Shown here: positions 1 to 8,085 of the stretch, piece by piece
How the letters are laid out: each line of letters begins with the position of its first letter
How positions within the stretch are numbered: the first letter of the stretch is position 1
Source: Ligilactobacillus equi DSM 15833 = JCM 10991
GTDB lineage: Bacteria; Bacillota; Bacilli; Lactobacillales; Lactobacillaceae
Direction: 5' to 3'
Assembly: GCF_000615765.1 (NCBI RefSeq)
Contig: NZ_BAMI01000019.1
Coordinates: forward strand, 1 to 33,543
Length of the DNA stretch: 33,543 nucleotides
The notes under the pieces: model-generated
Seen by the model: only the letters and a program-made list of their open reading frames with translations
What the model was told of the DNA's origin: nothing
Database searches by the model: none
Made by a program: the position numbers and the translations under genes

Positions 1-2510
1 GCCTGTACAGTAGATAGTGAAACACTATTACTTTGCGATTCTTTAATTGCGGTACTTGCACTAGTTGAATTCGACTTACTCATAGCAACAAATGACTCAT
101 AGGCTGATGAATTAGAAGTCGAAATTGAAATACTATCAGCAATATTTTGACTCAATACTGTCGAAGTAGATTGCGAAAGTGATTTATCTTCTTCAGCAAT
201 GTTTACATATTTAACGACATAATCTCGTTCACCACGACCAACATAATCGGCAAATTTACCACCTTCAGGCAACGTTGTTTCCTTGCCATTAACTGACACC
301 ATCGTTGCCCGATAACCAGGAATTTCCGGAATAGTGTAAGCCCATGTACTCTTCCAATTACCGTTATCAACAACAGTTACTGGTTGGTAGGTATCTAAAA
401 TATTTTGTAAAGTTTGACCACCAAGCGGATTATCAAATTCGGGAGTAAATTTAATCGTTCCTACGTTAGTCCCATTAGCATCCCCGGTAGCAACTGCAAA
501 AACTGGCGTTAAATATTGTCTATATCCCGTGATTGTGTTTTCTGTATTTGCTTGTTTATCAATTACCGTCGTCTGTGTTTTTAGTGGTAAATTACCATTT
601 TTATCAATAGTAGATTGCCATCCTTCTTCAAACGTAATTGCTTTTGCAACTTTTTCTGAAGCCAAAACGTGTGTAGCACTTTCTGTTCCCGGAAGTAATT
701 TGATTGGATCAATATTAGTAAAAGTCAATGTTTTCCCATCATCTGACAAACTTACTTGGTAACGAGTTTTAGTTGATACATACTTACTCATATCATCGTC
801 AATAGCTTTAATAAAAGTACCATCAGGTGATTCTTCACCGTTTGCAAATAAATCAGGCGTATTTTTGTCGGTAGCATCAATCAGTAAACCATCAATCGAC
901 TTGTCAAAATGAGCTTTAGTATCATCAGAAAGCTTAACTTGAATCTGAACTTGTCCAGCTTCACGTTCAAAACCATCTCTGGTGTACGCAAAACCATTCG
1001 GCGTATAACGTACGTAATAAAATGGTGAGCGTGTATAATACGAAACAACATCGGTATTCAAACCAATCGGTTTCACTTGGTCTCCAGAAGTTCCCATAGT
1101 GCTTTCGTACACACTTAATTGGGAGTTAGTGATAGAATTATCTAAATGATAATGCAAATCCGGATATAACTGAACCTGACCCGTTTCTCCTCCAGTAATT
1201 AAATTACTGCTATTTCCATTTACCGTTAAACTAATTGGACGTTTAGTAAATTTCGAATTTAAATCCTTAACAAACGCATCAACTTCATCCCTACCTTGTT
1301 TTGTAAATTTAATACTTCCTGGAATTGAGTTAGAATTAACTTCTAAATTAACATTTTTAGTATTCTGATTGCTACTACCCAGAAAATCAACTGAATAATT
1401 ATCAATCGTATTTTGATTAATTATGCCAGTTAACAGATCTAAATGACGATTTTTAGATAAATTTTCAAAATAATCACCTAAAGTAATCTTATACGTTAAG
1501 CTAGGCATATAATCAGGGAAAATTTTCAAATACTCTTTATAATCGTCAATCGTTAAATCCTGAATGTCGCCATTTTTTATTTTTTGAACTAATTGTGTAT
1601 CATCAAAATTAAGCTTGTTATTATTTGAGCCAACTCCAAAATACTGTAGTAAACTCTTAGGGTTTTTAAAATCTTCGGATGACCCCTCAACAGATAATCT
1701 ATAAACGAGCTTACCGCTTCCTTTATCTGTCATAGCACCATCCGCAAAAATACCATAATAATCACTAATATAATTTTGCGATGTAAACTTCAAATATTGA
1801 CCAGCAGTTAACGGTACAGCATCCGGAAACTCAATGTGAATTTGATATTGCCCATTTGATAAACGTTGACTCGTAACCGTCGCATTAGTGATTTCCAACG
1901 GGTCAACGTTTTGGTTTTGCGTATCGGTATTAACCGCCATTAAATTAGCATTTAAATTGATATTTTGAGCCGAATTATTTGCAAAATCAGCAACCCTAAA
2001 TGTCGTTGTTGTTGCACGTTCAGTAGTATCATCACTTAAACTTTCAGAATGATTTTCTGACACACTAGTTACTGATTCAGAAGTTGATTCACTACTTTGA
2101 GATGTAATACTTTGAGAGAACTCCTCACTCACACTTGCAGTTTGTGTACTACTCATACTTTGCGTATGACTTTCTGTGGTACTTTGCGAATCAATGTTAC
2201 TTTCACTAACAGACTCAGTATTTGAGTTAGCCACCGTTACTTGATTAGCTTCTGCTAACGTAGTGTTAGCCAATACTTGTTGTTTAACAACTTGGTCAGC
2301 ACTAGCGTTAATCGCTGTTCCTGCTCCTAAAATCGTTCCTAAGCCCACAAGAGCGTATCTTGCACCCTTAGAGGCAGATTTACTTGCACGGTCAGGAATA
2401 GGCTCCAATGTGCCATTTTGACCGACATACCACCCTTTATTCGTGTGATACATCTTCTTACGTATTTTCTCTTCATAGGTAAATAATTTAGACAAAATGT
2501 TTTCCCCCAT
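1..2510 (-). CDS. Serine-rich repeat surface adhesin, 5' part (C-terminus beyond window)
   Basis: An open frame of 836 codons runs off the left edge. Residues 19-27 (KMYHTNKGW) fit the spacing of the KxYKxGKxW signal peptide, with H and N at two positions; a hydrophobic Gly/Ala-rich segment ending in INASAD follows at about residues 48-70. Residues about 92-168 are Ser/Thr/Glu-rich (first serine-rich region). About 600 residues of non-repetitive beta-rich sequence come next (putative ligand-binding region), and from about residue 772 a second serine-rich region begins. This order (signal, SRR1, binding region, SRR2) is that of serine-rich repeat glycoproteins exported by the accessory Sec system and anchored by LPXTG. 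The anchor, SecA2/SecY2 and glycosyltransferases are not in the window. The start is uncertain: an in-frame TTG five codons later is better placed behind the GGGGG run. Confidence 0.85.
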   Translation of the reverse strand, partial: MGENILSKLFTYEEKIRKKMYHTNKGWYVGQNGTLEPIPDRASKSASKGARYALVGLGTILGAGTAINASADQVVKQQVLANTTLAEANQVTVANSNTESVSESNIDSQSTTESHTQSMSSTQTASVSEEFSQSITSQSSESTSESVTSVSENHSESLSDDTTERATTTTFRVADFANNSAQNINLNANLMAVNTDTQNQNVDPLEITNATVTSQRLSNGQYQIHIEFPDAVPLTAGQYLKFTSQNYISDYYGIFADGAMTDKGSGKLVYRLSVEGSSEDFKNPKSLLQYFGVGSNNNKLNFDDTQLVQKIKNGDIQDLTIDDYKEYLKIFPDYMPSLTYKITLGDYFENLSKNRHLDLLTGIINQNTIDNYSVDFLGSSNQNTKNVNLEVNSNSIPGSIKFTKQGRDEVDAFVKDLNSKFTKRPISLTVNGNSSNLITGGETGQVQLYPDLHYHLDNSITNSQLSVYESTMGTSGDQVKPIGLNTDVVSYYTRSPFYYVRYTPNGFAYTRDGFEREAGQVQIQVKLSDDTKAHFDKSIDGLLIDATDKNTPDLFANGEESPDGTFIKAIDDDMSKYVSTKTRYQVSLSDDGKTLTFTNIDPIKLLPGTESATHVLASEKVAKAITFEEGWQSTIDKNGNLPLKTQTTVIDKQANTENTITGYRQYLTPVFAVATGDANGTNVGTIKFTPEFDNPLGGQTLQNILDTYQPVTVVDNGNWKSTWAYTIPEIPGYRATMVSVNGKETTLPEGGKFADYVGRGERDYVVKYVNIAEEDKSLSQSTSTVLSQNIADSISISTSNSSAYESFVAMSKSNSTSASTAIKESQSNSVSLSTVQ

Positions 2511-2618
2511 TTCATTTTTTTGCTATTTTGAGGTTAATTATAGCTATACGACAAGACGGATTTGCACCGTCCACTTAAAAGTAAAGTGCTATTTTTGCCG
2601 TAATCATGCTATTTATTG

Positions 2619-2666
2619 CAAAAAGAAAGCAGCGCTACTCAAGACACAACGCTACTTTCTTTTTTA
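2619..2666 (+). terminator. Terminator-like hairpin
   Basis: AAGAAAGCAGCG and CGCTACTTTCTT form a 12-bp stem with one mismatch and a 15-nt loop, followed by TTTTTT on the + strand. A-rich sequence on the other side lets it work in the minus direction too. No + strand gene ends before it in the window. Confidence 0.5.
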
Positions 2667-2848
2667 GATTCGCTAATAATTATAATCCTCTAACTACTTC
2701 AAGCTAAAGTGCAATTAATCTGTACCAAATTAGAAATCACTATCACGTCACCAAAGTGAAAACGTAAACATGTAAGCAAATCTGTCTATTGCAAAACTAG
2801 CATTAAAAATGTAACACTGAGTTATTACGTTTTTATTTTAACATATAT

Positions 2849-2875
2849 CCATCGTTTTTTAAACGATGATTTTTC
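2849..2875 (+). terminator. 8-bp hairpin followed by T-rich tract (terminator or operator)
   Basis: CATCGTTT (2850-2857) and AAACGATG (2861-2868) are perfectly complementary with a 3-nt loop, followed by ATTTTTCT. Position about 110 bp upstream of the 888-residue gene allows either a terminator or an operator role. Confidence 0.35.
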
Positions 2876-2977
2876 TAAAAAATATATTTTATTAATCATG
2901 TATTTTTTTAGTAAAATAAAAGATGAAAAACGAAGATTATGAAAAGGTGAAAAACGAAGGTTATGAGGTGATTTTAT

Positions 2978-5644
2978 TTGCAAACCGAAAGACAAAAAGA
3001 TGCACTAATAGCATCGCTAACTTTGGCTTTATATACCAAAGGAAAAGACGGAAAATTTGATAAAGAAGAATTTGATAAGTATTTAGATGCAACCCTGAAA
3101 AATGATATCCTATCCTACTATGACGACATTCACAGTTCAACTAGGAAAGCTCAAGTCGAAGAATACATTAATGCTCTTCCGAAAAAAGAAGCCCAAATAG
3201 GTCAAGATTTAAAAAAGACTATTAATTTTAAATACGAAGCCGAGTTCCCAGACTACGTTAAATATATGTCTAATTTAGACATATATAGCAAAAAAAGGAC
3301 TCCTAAAGAGGACTGGAATAAACCAAGTAGTAATGGTAAGTTTAGCCCAATGCAAAGAATGGAACACAGATTCAATGTAGCCTATGGGCGACAAATAAGC
3401 AGTGCATATCTTGCTGATATGAAATCAACGCTTAAGGATAACCATATACTGTACTTGGCTCAAAAGTTTGAACGTAGATACGGTCAAAAACTTGATAACA
3501 ACTGGATTCAAGAAAACATTGTAGATCATATTAATAATAAGATTCCTGATGATAAAATCGACACTTTTACTAGTGACTTAAAGCTTTCAGACGATACTCT
3601 TCAAAAGATAAATAGCTCTACTTACACAAACTACAAAAAAAGTAATTACCAAATGTATCTGATGAACAACACCGAAAAAAAGCAGGCTGAAATAACAGAT
3701 GAATCTGTCTTTACACTGGGTGAAAATGACTTAACCGTTCCAATAGAATTATTTGGTAACATTCAAGAAGAAGCTAAAGAAAAATACTATAAAGATCATC
3801 CAAATGAAAAACCAAGTAATTCTGATGTTTTAGACGGTTTAGGACGTTCATTCTGGAAAAATAAAATTGATGAATTAGAGATAGAACGGAGCTATCATAA
3901 AGCAAAAGATAATCATAAAATTCAAGAAAAAGTTTCCAACAAAAAGAAAAAGCTGCCTAACAAGCAGCAAGCTACCTATTCTCAAGACATTGTTGCTGAA
4001 GATGCCACCAATAATATTGATGGTGTTGATTATACCAAGAGCAGCAATGTTAAAGATTCATCTAAGGTAAATAATTATAATAATAGTTTTGATAATACTC
4101 CTGAATATAATAATGATGAACTTGTTTCACTTGAAGAAAATATTCCACCTGCACCCGAAAACAACAATGACTACTATTATAACATTCCTTTAGAGGATCC
4201 AAACGGGCAAATGCAATTTGACGAATTTGGTTATCCAATCAATGATAATTTTGTCTTTGACGATAACGCTCCTTTACCTGATTTACCTAACGAGGATGAA
4301 ATTCCTCCCTTTGAAGATATTCCTCCTTACGATTATGAACAAACTGCTAATAGCTCTGATAATTCTAATAAACCTACATCTCGTAAAAGTGCCACAAACC
4401 CTACTAATGAAGTAACGAACGCTGATATTAAGCAAAAGAACGAAAATGCAAGAAAAGAATTAGCTAACGCCAAAATCAGACAAGACTTACTAGAAGAATT
4501 AGAGAAAAACGAAATTATTGATAAGCTATGGGACAAGTACCGTAATTCCGATGTAACCCTCAACTCACTGTTAAAACAAAGAAACTACGATATACAAGAA
4601 GCTACTGTGTTAATGGCTGCTTACGACCGTTTTAACGGGAAATATACTGTTGGTAGTCTAAATGACTTTGCAGACTCTAGAGGCGAAGAAAACAAGCCTC
4701 TGGGCCTAATTGAATCTGATTACTATAAGGAATTAGAAAAGCAAGAAGAAACATATAAGAAGAACACCTTCCAAACTGATGTCATTGATACTATTTTAAA
4801 TGACGAATTCTTAAATAGTGTGGATATTAGCAAGGATAAAGAATACTTCACTGACAAGCTACAAGAAAAGTTCAATGATGTTTTAGTTTATCAAACTGCT
4901 AAGGATCTGGTAGACAATAAATCAATTTCCAAAGCATCAAGAAATAAATTTGAACGAACTATGGAAATCGTACAAAGGCCTAAATTTGAAAAGTTTAGAG
5001 AATTAAGCGCTGAATATCGTATGGTTACTCCAGGATTTTTAGAACAAGTTGATGATGTCCCGCTTGAACACGATGAAGTGGTTGAAAATAACTACAATAA
5101 GTTAAACGCAAAAATCAAAAAGTACGAAAAGGAAAATCAAATCAACACTGAAATCGGTAATAAAAAAACTGTTCAACCCAAAGAAGATAGCTTTGTTAAC
5201 CTCTTTAGTGACAAGAATGATTTAATCATTAATGACTATAACCTAGGAAAAGCTGACAAGCTCATCTACACTAAAAAGAACTTCTCTCAAGATAACAATA
5301 CCAACCTCTTAAAGATTAATAGAAAAATCAATGAGCGTTCTCAAGATATTCTTAAAAGCATCGATAACGGTGCAAAGGTCATTACTAATCTCAAATCCAT
5401 CAAAGCTTTACATGAAGAACGCCCTGATCTTGATTTGTACTACCCTAAGTATGATGCTAAACAAAAGCAATATGTTGGCCTCGTTAAATACGAAGAAACT
5501 AAACCTAAGTCTGATAATAAAATCACAGAAATCACCAACAATAACCCTCGTATCTTCAATTACACCAAAGAAGACCTTGAATTTGTTGATAGCAATGTTT
5601 CTCAAGGATCAAGAATCATCCACAAAACGATAGATTTGGTGTGA
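2978..5644 (+). CDS. Large acidic, partly disordered protein of unknown function (888 aa)
   Basis: The frame begins with TTG, chosen because GAGGTGA lies 5-10 nt upstream and no in-frame ATG/GTG is near. I do not recognise the family. The N-terminal 240 residues are Lys/Asp/Glu-rich and look helical. Residues about 310-500 are low complexity, Asn/Asp/Glu/Pro-rich, with repeated PP and DD/ED pairs, so probably a flexible linker. From about 500 the protein is helical and charged again. Near residue 815 it carries HEERPDLDLYYP, resembling an RPD...PG motif in the next protein (5641) and in the 120-residue protein at 19497. No membrane segment or signal peptide is evident. The next gene overlaps its stop codon (GTGTGA), so the two are probably co-translated. 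It lacks the hairpin/TATGTAG element seen before most other operons. Confidence 0.8.
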   Translation: MQTERQKDALIASLTLALYTKGKDGKFDKEEFDKYLDATLKNDILSYYDDIHSSTRKAQVEEYINALPKKEAQIGQDLKKTINFKYEAEFPDYVKYMSNLDIYSKKRTPKEDWNKPSSNGKFSPMQRMEHRFNVAYGRQISSAYLADMKSTLKDNHILYLAQKFERRYGQKLDNNWIQENIVDHINNKIPDDKIDTFTSDLKLSDDTLQKINSSTYTNYKKSNYQMYLMNNTEKKQAEITDESVFTLGENDLTVPIELFGNIQEEAKEKYYKDHPNEKPSNSDVLDGLGRSFWKNKIDELEIERSYHKAKDNHKIQEKVSNKKKKLPNKQQATYSQDIVAEDATNNIDGVDYTKSSNVKDSSKVNNYNNSFDNTPEYNNDELVSLEENIPPAPENNNDYYYNIPLEDPNGQMQFDEFGYPINDNFVFDDNAPLPDLPNEDEIPPFEDIPPYDYEQTANSSDNSNKPTSRKSATNPTNEVTNADIKQKNENARKELANAKIRQDLLEELEKNEIIDKLWDKYRNSDVTLNSLLKQRNYDIQEATVLMAAYDRFNGKYTVGSLNDFADSRGEENKPLGLIESDYYKELEKQEETYKKNTFQTDVIDTILNDEFLNSVDISKDKEYFTDKLQEKFNDVLVYQTAKDLVDNKSISKASRNKFERTMEIVQRPKFEKFRELSAEYRMVTPGFLEQVDDVPLEHDEVVENNYNKLNAKIKKYEKENQINTEIGNKKTVQPKEDSFVNLFSDKNDLIINDYNLGKADKLIYTKKNFSQDNNTNLLKINRKINERSQDILKSIDNGAKVITNLKSIKALHEERPDLDLYYPKYDAKQKQYVGLVKYEETKPKSDNKITEITNNNPRIFNYTKEDLEFVDSNVSQGSRIIHKTIDLV

Positions 5645-6087
5645 AAGTTAATGACAATAAAGTGAGTGAAACCACCACAAACCCTAAAATACCTGTTTAC
5701 AGCCGTAATAAAGATGCTAGTGACAAGACCAAGAATAATCTATCGCAATTAGCCTCTGGAGATATTGTGATTGTTAATGAGTCTAACGCTAATATTGTAC
5801 GTGAGTTAAGACCGGATGTTAAAGTCTTATCACCCGGAGCTAAAAAATACAACTCAGAAGCTAAACGAGAAGTTGGCCCAGCTAATGGTTTTGTCGATCA
5901 CACTCCAAACATTAACATCCCCCCTGCACAATTATCTCAAGCCTTGCAAAATGCTTCTTATGATCCTAATCATGTTCGAGCAGCTCAAGCAAGTAATCAA
6001 TACGATAATTTACAAGAAAACAATACTATTCCTGTTTCAAGCACTGAACAATTTGAAGATGCCAACGATGAATTTGAATTGCAATAA
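5641..6087 (+). CDS. Small protein with RPD/PG motif, coupled to the 888-aa gene
   Basis: GTG start overlapping the upstream TGA; no independent Shine-Dalgarno sequence is clear, which fits translational coupling. Of 148 residues, 41-85 form the only ordered-looking part: GDIVIVNES, then ELRPDVKVLSPG, then REVGPANGFV. The same order of short motifs is in the 120-residue protein at 19497 and, more weakly, near the C-terminus of the 888-residue protein. That pattern resembles small phage proteins whose C-terminal half reads IVS..V...RxDL..PG (recalled, not searched). The rest is Asn/Gln/Ala-rich and probably disordered. Function unknown. Confidence 0.7.
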   Translation: MKVNDNKVSETTTNPKIPVYSRNKDASDKTKNNLSQLASGDIVIVNESNANIVRELRPDVKVLSPGAKKYNSEAKREVGPANGFVDHTPNINIPPAQLSQALQNASYDPNHVRAAQASNQYDNLQENNTIPVSSTEQFEDANDEFELQ

Positions 6088-6125
6088 AAACGATTGTTTT
6101 TATTATAATTTTTTCAATATTTATA

Positions 6126-6154
6126 TTGATAATTTTCGAAAATTAAACTACAAT
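6126..6154 (+). promoter_or_regulatory. Sigma-A promoter of structured RNA
   Basis: TTGATA (6126-6131), a 17-bp spacer and TACAAT (6149-6154). Predicted start about 6161. No gene with a ribosome binding site follows; a structured, terminator-ended segment does. Confidence 0.7.
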
Positions 6155-6160
6155 AATGGT

Positions 6161-6342
6161 ACATCGTAATTCGCAATTTTCTAGTTGTTTCAGCTGTTTC
6201 TGGAGTTGCGAGCGATCCAATGATCGATCGATGAACGAAACCATAGAAAGTTTTGCAGTAGTATTATCTTACATCAAACAAGCGAAAACTTTCTTCTCCT
6301 ATGCGAAAAAGCGTCCTACATGGGCGCTTTTTTCGTTTATCT
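6161..6342 (+). ncRNA. Candidate structured small RNA, about 180 nt
   Basis: It lies between a good promoter and a strong terminator and has no convincing open frame. Self-complementary segments nest: CATCG 6162-6166 with CGATG 6229-6233 closes a junction holding TCGCAA 6171-6176/TTGCGA 6206-6211 and the hairpin CGATC-CAAT-GATCG 6213-6226. A long arm AGAAAGTTTT 6245-6254/AAAACTTTCT 6285-6294 (10 bp) follows, then the terminator. I do not recognise a known RNA family. A regulatory or decoy RNA is possible; function unknown. The 62-codon frame starting at 6156 has no ribosome binding site and is treated as spurious. Confidence 0.6.
6304..6335 (+). terminator. Rho-independent terminator of the structured RNA
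   Basis: CGAAAAAGCG pairs with CGCTTTTTTCG around a small loop that also pairs CC with GG; the T-run is built into the 3' arm. The A-rich 5' arm could also work in the minus direction. Confidence 0.75.
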
Positions 6343-6355
6343 AAAAAAGATATCC

Positions 6356-6389
6356 AAAAAGAAACAGACGAGAGAAAAACTCCCGCCTG
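6356..6389 (-). terminator. Terminator of the minus-strand HTH gene
   Basis: On the minus strand CAGGCGGGAG and CTCTCGTCTG form a 10-bp stem (two G-T pairs) with a TTTTT loop followed by TTTCTTTTT. A second small hairpin (GTAGCT/AGCTAC, about 6400-6415) lies between it and the gene. Confidence 0.6.
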
Positions 6390-6462
6390 CAAATAAATAG
6401 TAGCTTTACAGCTACAAAATTAAATCTTATATAACCATATATATACCAGAAAATAAATAAAA

Positions 6463-6984
6463 TCAAGAATTATTAAAATCTGGCCACTTACCAGAAATTA
6501 ACGCTTCTGTGTACTTATTAATATCATTCAAATCAATCTGAACCGACGTCCAAATTTTATCTGAAGGCACGACACCCGTGCGGTCGTCTAACTCGGATTG
6601 CTCATGCAATTTCTTAACAAAATCCTCAGTATACCGTCCCATTTGCTTGTAAGCCACAATTTCATTAACCAAACATTCTTTAGCAAATTCAATTACGTCA
6701 TCTATCGAGCTTTTATCAACAACAATAGTACCTAATGCTATTGTTGGAAAGAGGAAAACATAACCAGGCTGTTTACTGTCCCCAGGTATCTTCTCAATTT
6801 CTAACGGTACTTCAACAATATCACGCTTACCAAGTTTATCACCACGTAATCCATACACTGACTCCGCATCATAGTCAAACTGCCCAGTTGGTAATTCAGT
6901 AGCTATCAAATATCCTTTCTCCCGGTACCGTTTCAAAGTTAGTCTTGAAATTTTTAGTATGTCTAATACTTCGCCTGCTCGCAT
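6463..6984 (-). CDS. MerR/excisionase-type HTH regulator
   Basis: 173 residues. The first 45 look like a MerR-superfamily winged helix: MRAGEVLDILKISRLTLKRY, a wing with Thr-Gly-Gln-Phe-Asp-Tyr, and the DAESVYGL end, as in MerR regulators and the DNA-binding part of IS607-type proteins. The remaining 130 residues contain no serine-recombinase motif and I do not recognise them. ATG is preceded by GAGGTGAT and a strong promoter, giving a leader of about 10 nt. An inverted repeat just upstream of the -35 suggests autoregulation, and the gene faces away from the methyltransferase operon, so it may control that divergent region (inference). Confidence 0.7.
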   Translation of the reverse strand: MRAGEVLDILKISRLTLKRYREKGYLIATELPTGQFDYDAESVYGLRGDKLGKRDIVEVPLEIEKIPGDSKQPGYVFLFPTIALGTIVVDKSSIDDVIEFAKECLVNEIVAYKQMGRYTEDFVKKLHEQSELDDRTGVVPSDKIWTSVQIDLNDINKYTEALISGKWPDFNNS

Positions 6985-7001
6985 ATTATCACCTCAAGCA
7001 T

Positions 7002-7030
7002 TTTATATCACACTATACCAAAATAGTCAA
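7002..7030 (-). promoter_or_regulatory. Sigma-A promoter of the HTH regulator gene
   Basis: On the minus strand TTGACT (7025-7030), a 17-bp spacer and TATAAA (7002-7007), with TG just upstream of the -10. Confidence 0.75.
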
Positions 7031-7032
7031 TT

Positions 7033-7045
7033 ATTATATCATAAT
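7033..7045. promoter_or_regulatory. Operator-like inverted repeat
   Basis: ATTAT-ATC-ATAAT lies immediately upstream of the -35 of the regulator promoter, between the divergent transcription units. It is a plausible site for the HTH protein, but short and AT-only. Confidence 0.35.
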
Positions 7046-7127
7046 CGCTCAAAATTGTACTTTTGCTATTTACCAATTAGTAATCTTCTTCATTGATCCA
7101 TTTTTATACTACTATTCTAAGATTTTC

Positions 7128-7162
7128 GGGCTAAAGCCCCTATTTTCCTGACTGTGTATAGT
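7128..7162 (+). promoter_or_regulatory. Dispersed hairpin/TATGTAG element, copy 1 (diverged)
   Basis: GGGC-TAAA-GCCC hairpin at 7128-7139, then CTATTTTCC and GTGTATAGT in place of TATGTAGTT. It is the most diverged tail of the twelve and the only copy without a terminator-like hairpin in front. It precedes the methyltransferase operon by about 30 nt. Confidence 0.7.
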
Positions 7163-7193
7163 AATTATTCAATCACAGAAAAGAGGAAAAATT

Positions 7194-8054
7194 ATGTTAG
7201 CAACAGTAAACAACTTTTATTTACCAAGCAATACAGACAGCAACTACTTCCCTTCAACAACTAAAGACAAAGTAGCAGCTAATATGAAAGCTATCCGCTT
7301 AGTAAAAGAATTAGAAGAAAACAACGAATCAGCAAACCCTTCCGAACAAGAAACGTTATCTAAATACGTTGGTTGGGGAGGACTTGCCAACGAGTTTTTT
7401 GCAGAATATAATCTCAAATTTAAGGCAGAACGTGAGGAACTTAAGACCTTAGTCACAACTAGCGAATACGAAGCACTAAAAAGCTCTGCATTGACTGCTT
7501 ATTACACAGATCCAATGATTGCACGAGAAATGTGGAATAAAATCGTTGATTATGGCTTTACTGGTGGTAACGTCTTAGACCCTTCTGCAGGTACTGGTAT
7601 CTTCTTTATGACTATGCCAGAAGAATTACGCACCACAACAACGCTCTATGCCACAGAATTAGATTCAATTACAGGTGCTATTTTAACACAGCTATTCCCA
7701 CAAGCTCATGTGTTAGTACAAGGTTTCGAAAAGACACCATTTAAGCCCGTATTTGATTTGATTATCACCAACGTTCCCTTTGGTGATATTCGCATTATTG
7801 ACAAAGACTATGAAAAGCCCTACTTAATTCATGATTACTTCTTAAAGAAATCAGTAGATTTACTTGAAGGAAATGGATTAGTAACAATTATTACGTCTAT
7901 TGGGACAGTTGACAAAGACAATAGCATCTTACCTGAAATTCAGTCTAAAGCAGACTTTCTAGGCGGCATTCGCTTACCAAGTAACACCTTTAAGAGAATT
8001 GCAGGGACTGATGTTACAAGTGATATTCTCATGTTTCAACGTAAAGAATACTAA
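7194..8054 (+). CDS. N6-adenine DNA methyltransferase half of a DarB-like protein
   Basis: 286 residues. YYTDPMIAREMW at 103-114 precedes the AdoMet-binding motif LDPSAGTG at 128-135; the catalytic motif is NVPF at 193-196, a variant of NPPY/F. A GTVDK...GGIRLPSNTF region ends the domain. This matches the N-terminal methyltransferase of long methyltransferase-helicase fusion proteins of phages and conjugative elements (P1 DarB-like, recalled). Here the frame stops at TDVTSDILMFQRKEY, where fused proteins continue towards the helicase; the continuation appears as the separate gene at 12873. GAGG ribosome binding site, ATG start; first gene of a three-gene run behind element copy 1. Probable role: methylating element DNA or countering restriction. 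Confidence 0.8.
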   Translation: MLATVNNFYLPSNTDSNYFPSTTKDKVAANMKAIRLVKELEENNESANPSEQETLSKYVGWGGLANEFFAEYNLKFKAEREELKTLVTTSEYEALKSSALTAYYTDPMIAREMWNKIVDYGFTGGNVLDPSAGTGIFFMTMPEELRTTTTLYATELDSITGAILTQLFPQAHVLVQGFEKTPFKPVFDLIITNVPFGDIRIIDKDYEKPYLIHDYFLKKSVDLLEGNGLVTIITSIGTVDKDNSILPEIQSKADFLGGIRLPSNTFKRIAGTDVTSDILMFQRKEY

Positions 8055-8085
8055 ACAAGAAAAGAACTATTTAGGAGGAAAAATT

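Larger units (their letters stand above)
2511..2977. other. Intergenic region between divergent genes, rich in inverted repeats
   Basis: No gene is supported here except a doubtful 45-codon frame at 2923-3060. The region holds a hairpin with arms around 2620-2632 and 2651-2663, an AAAACGTAA/TTACGTTTT pair closing about 60 nt, an 8-bp hairpin CATCGTTT/AAACGATG at 2850-2868, and a GACGG/CCGTC repeat just upstream of the adhesin. It also carries the promoters of the divergent adhesin and 888-residue protein genes, which I cannot place confidently. Confidence 0.5.

Noticed and set aside
4218-4563. Frames on both strands inside the 888-aa gene, and similar frames inside the helicase, clamp and erf genes
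   Set aside because: They are shadows of long coding genes, without ribosome binding sites.
6156-6344. 62-codon + strand frame over the structured RNA
   Set aside because: Its ATG coincides with the predicted transcription start, there is no ribosome binding site, and the frame is made of the stems and terminator of the candidate RNA.
6463-6984. IS607-family transposase gene
   Set aside because: Only the HTH resembles the IS607 N-terminus; there is no serine-recombinase catalytic motif and no tnpB beside it.
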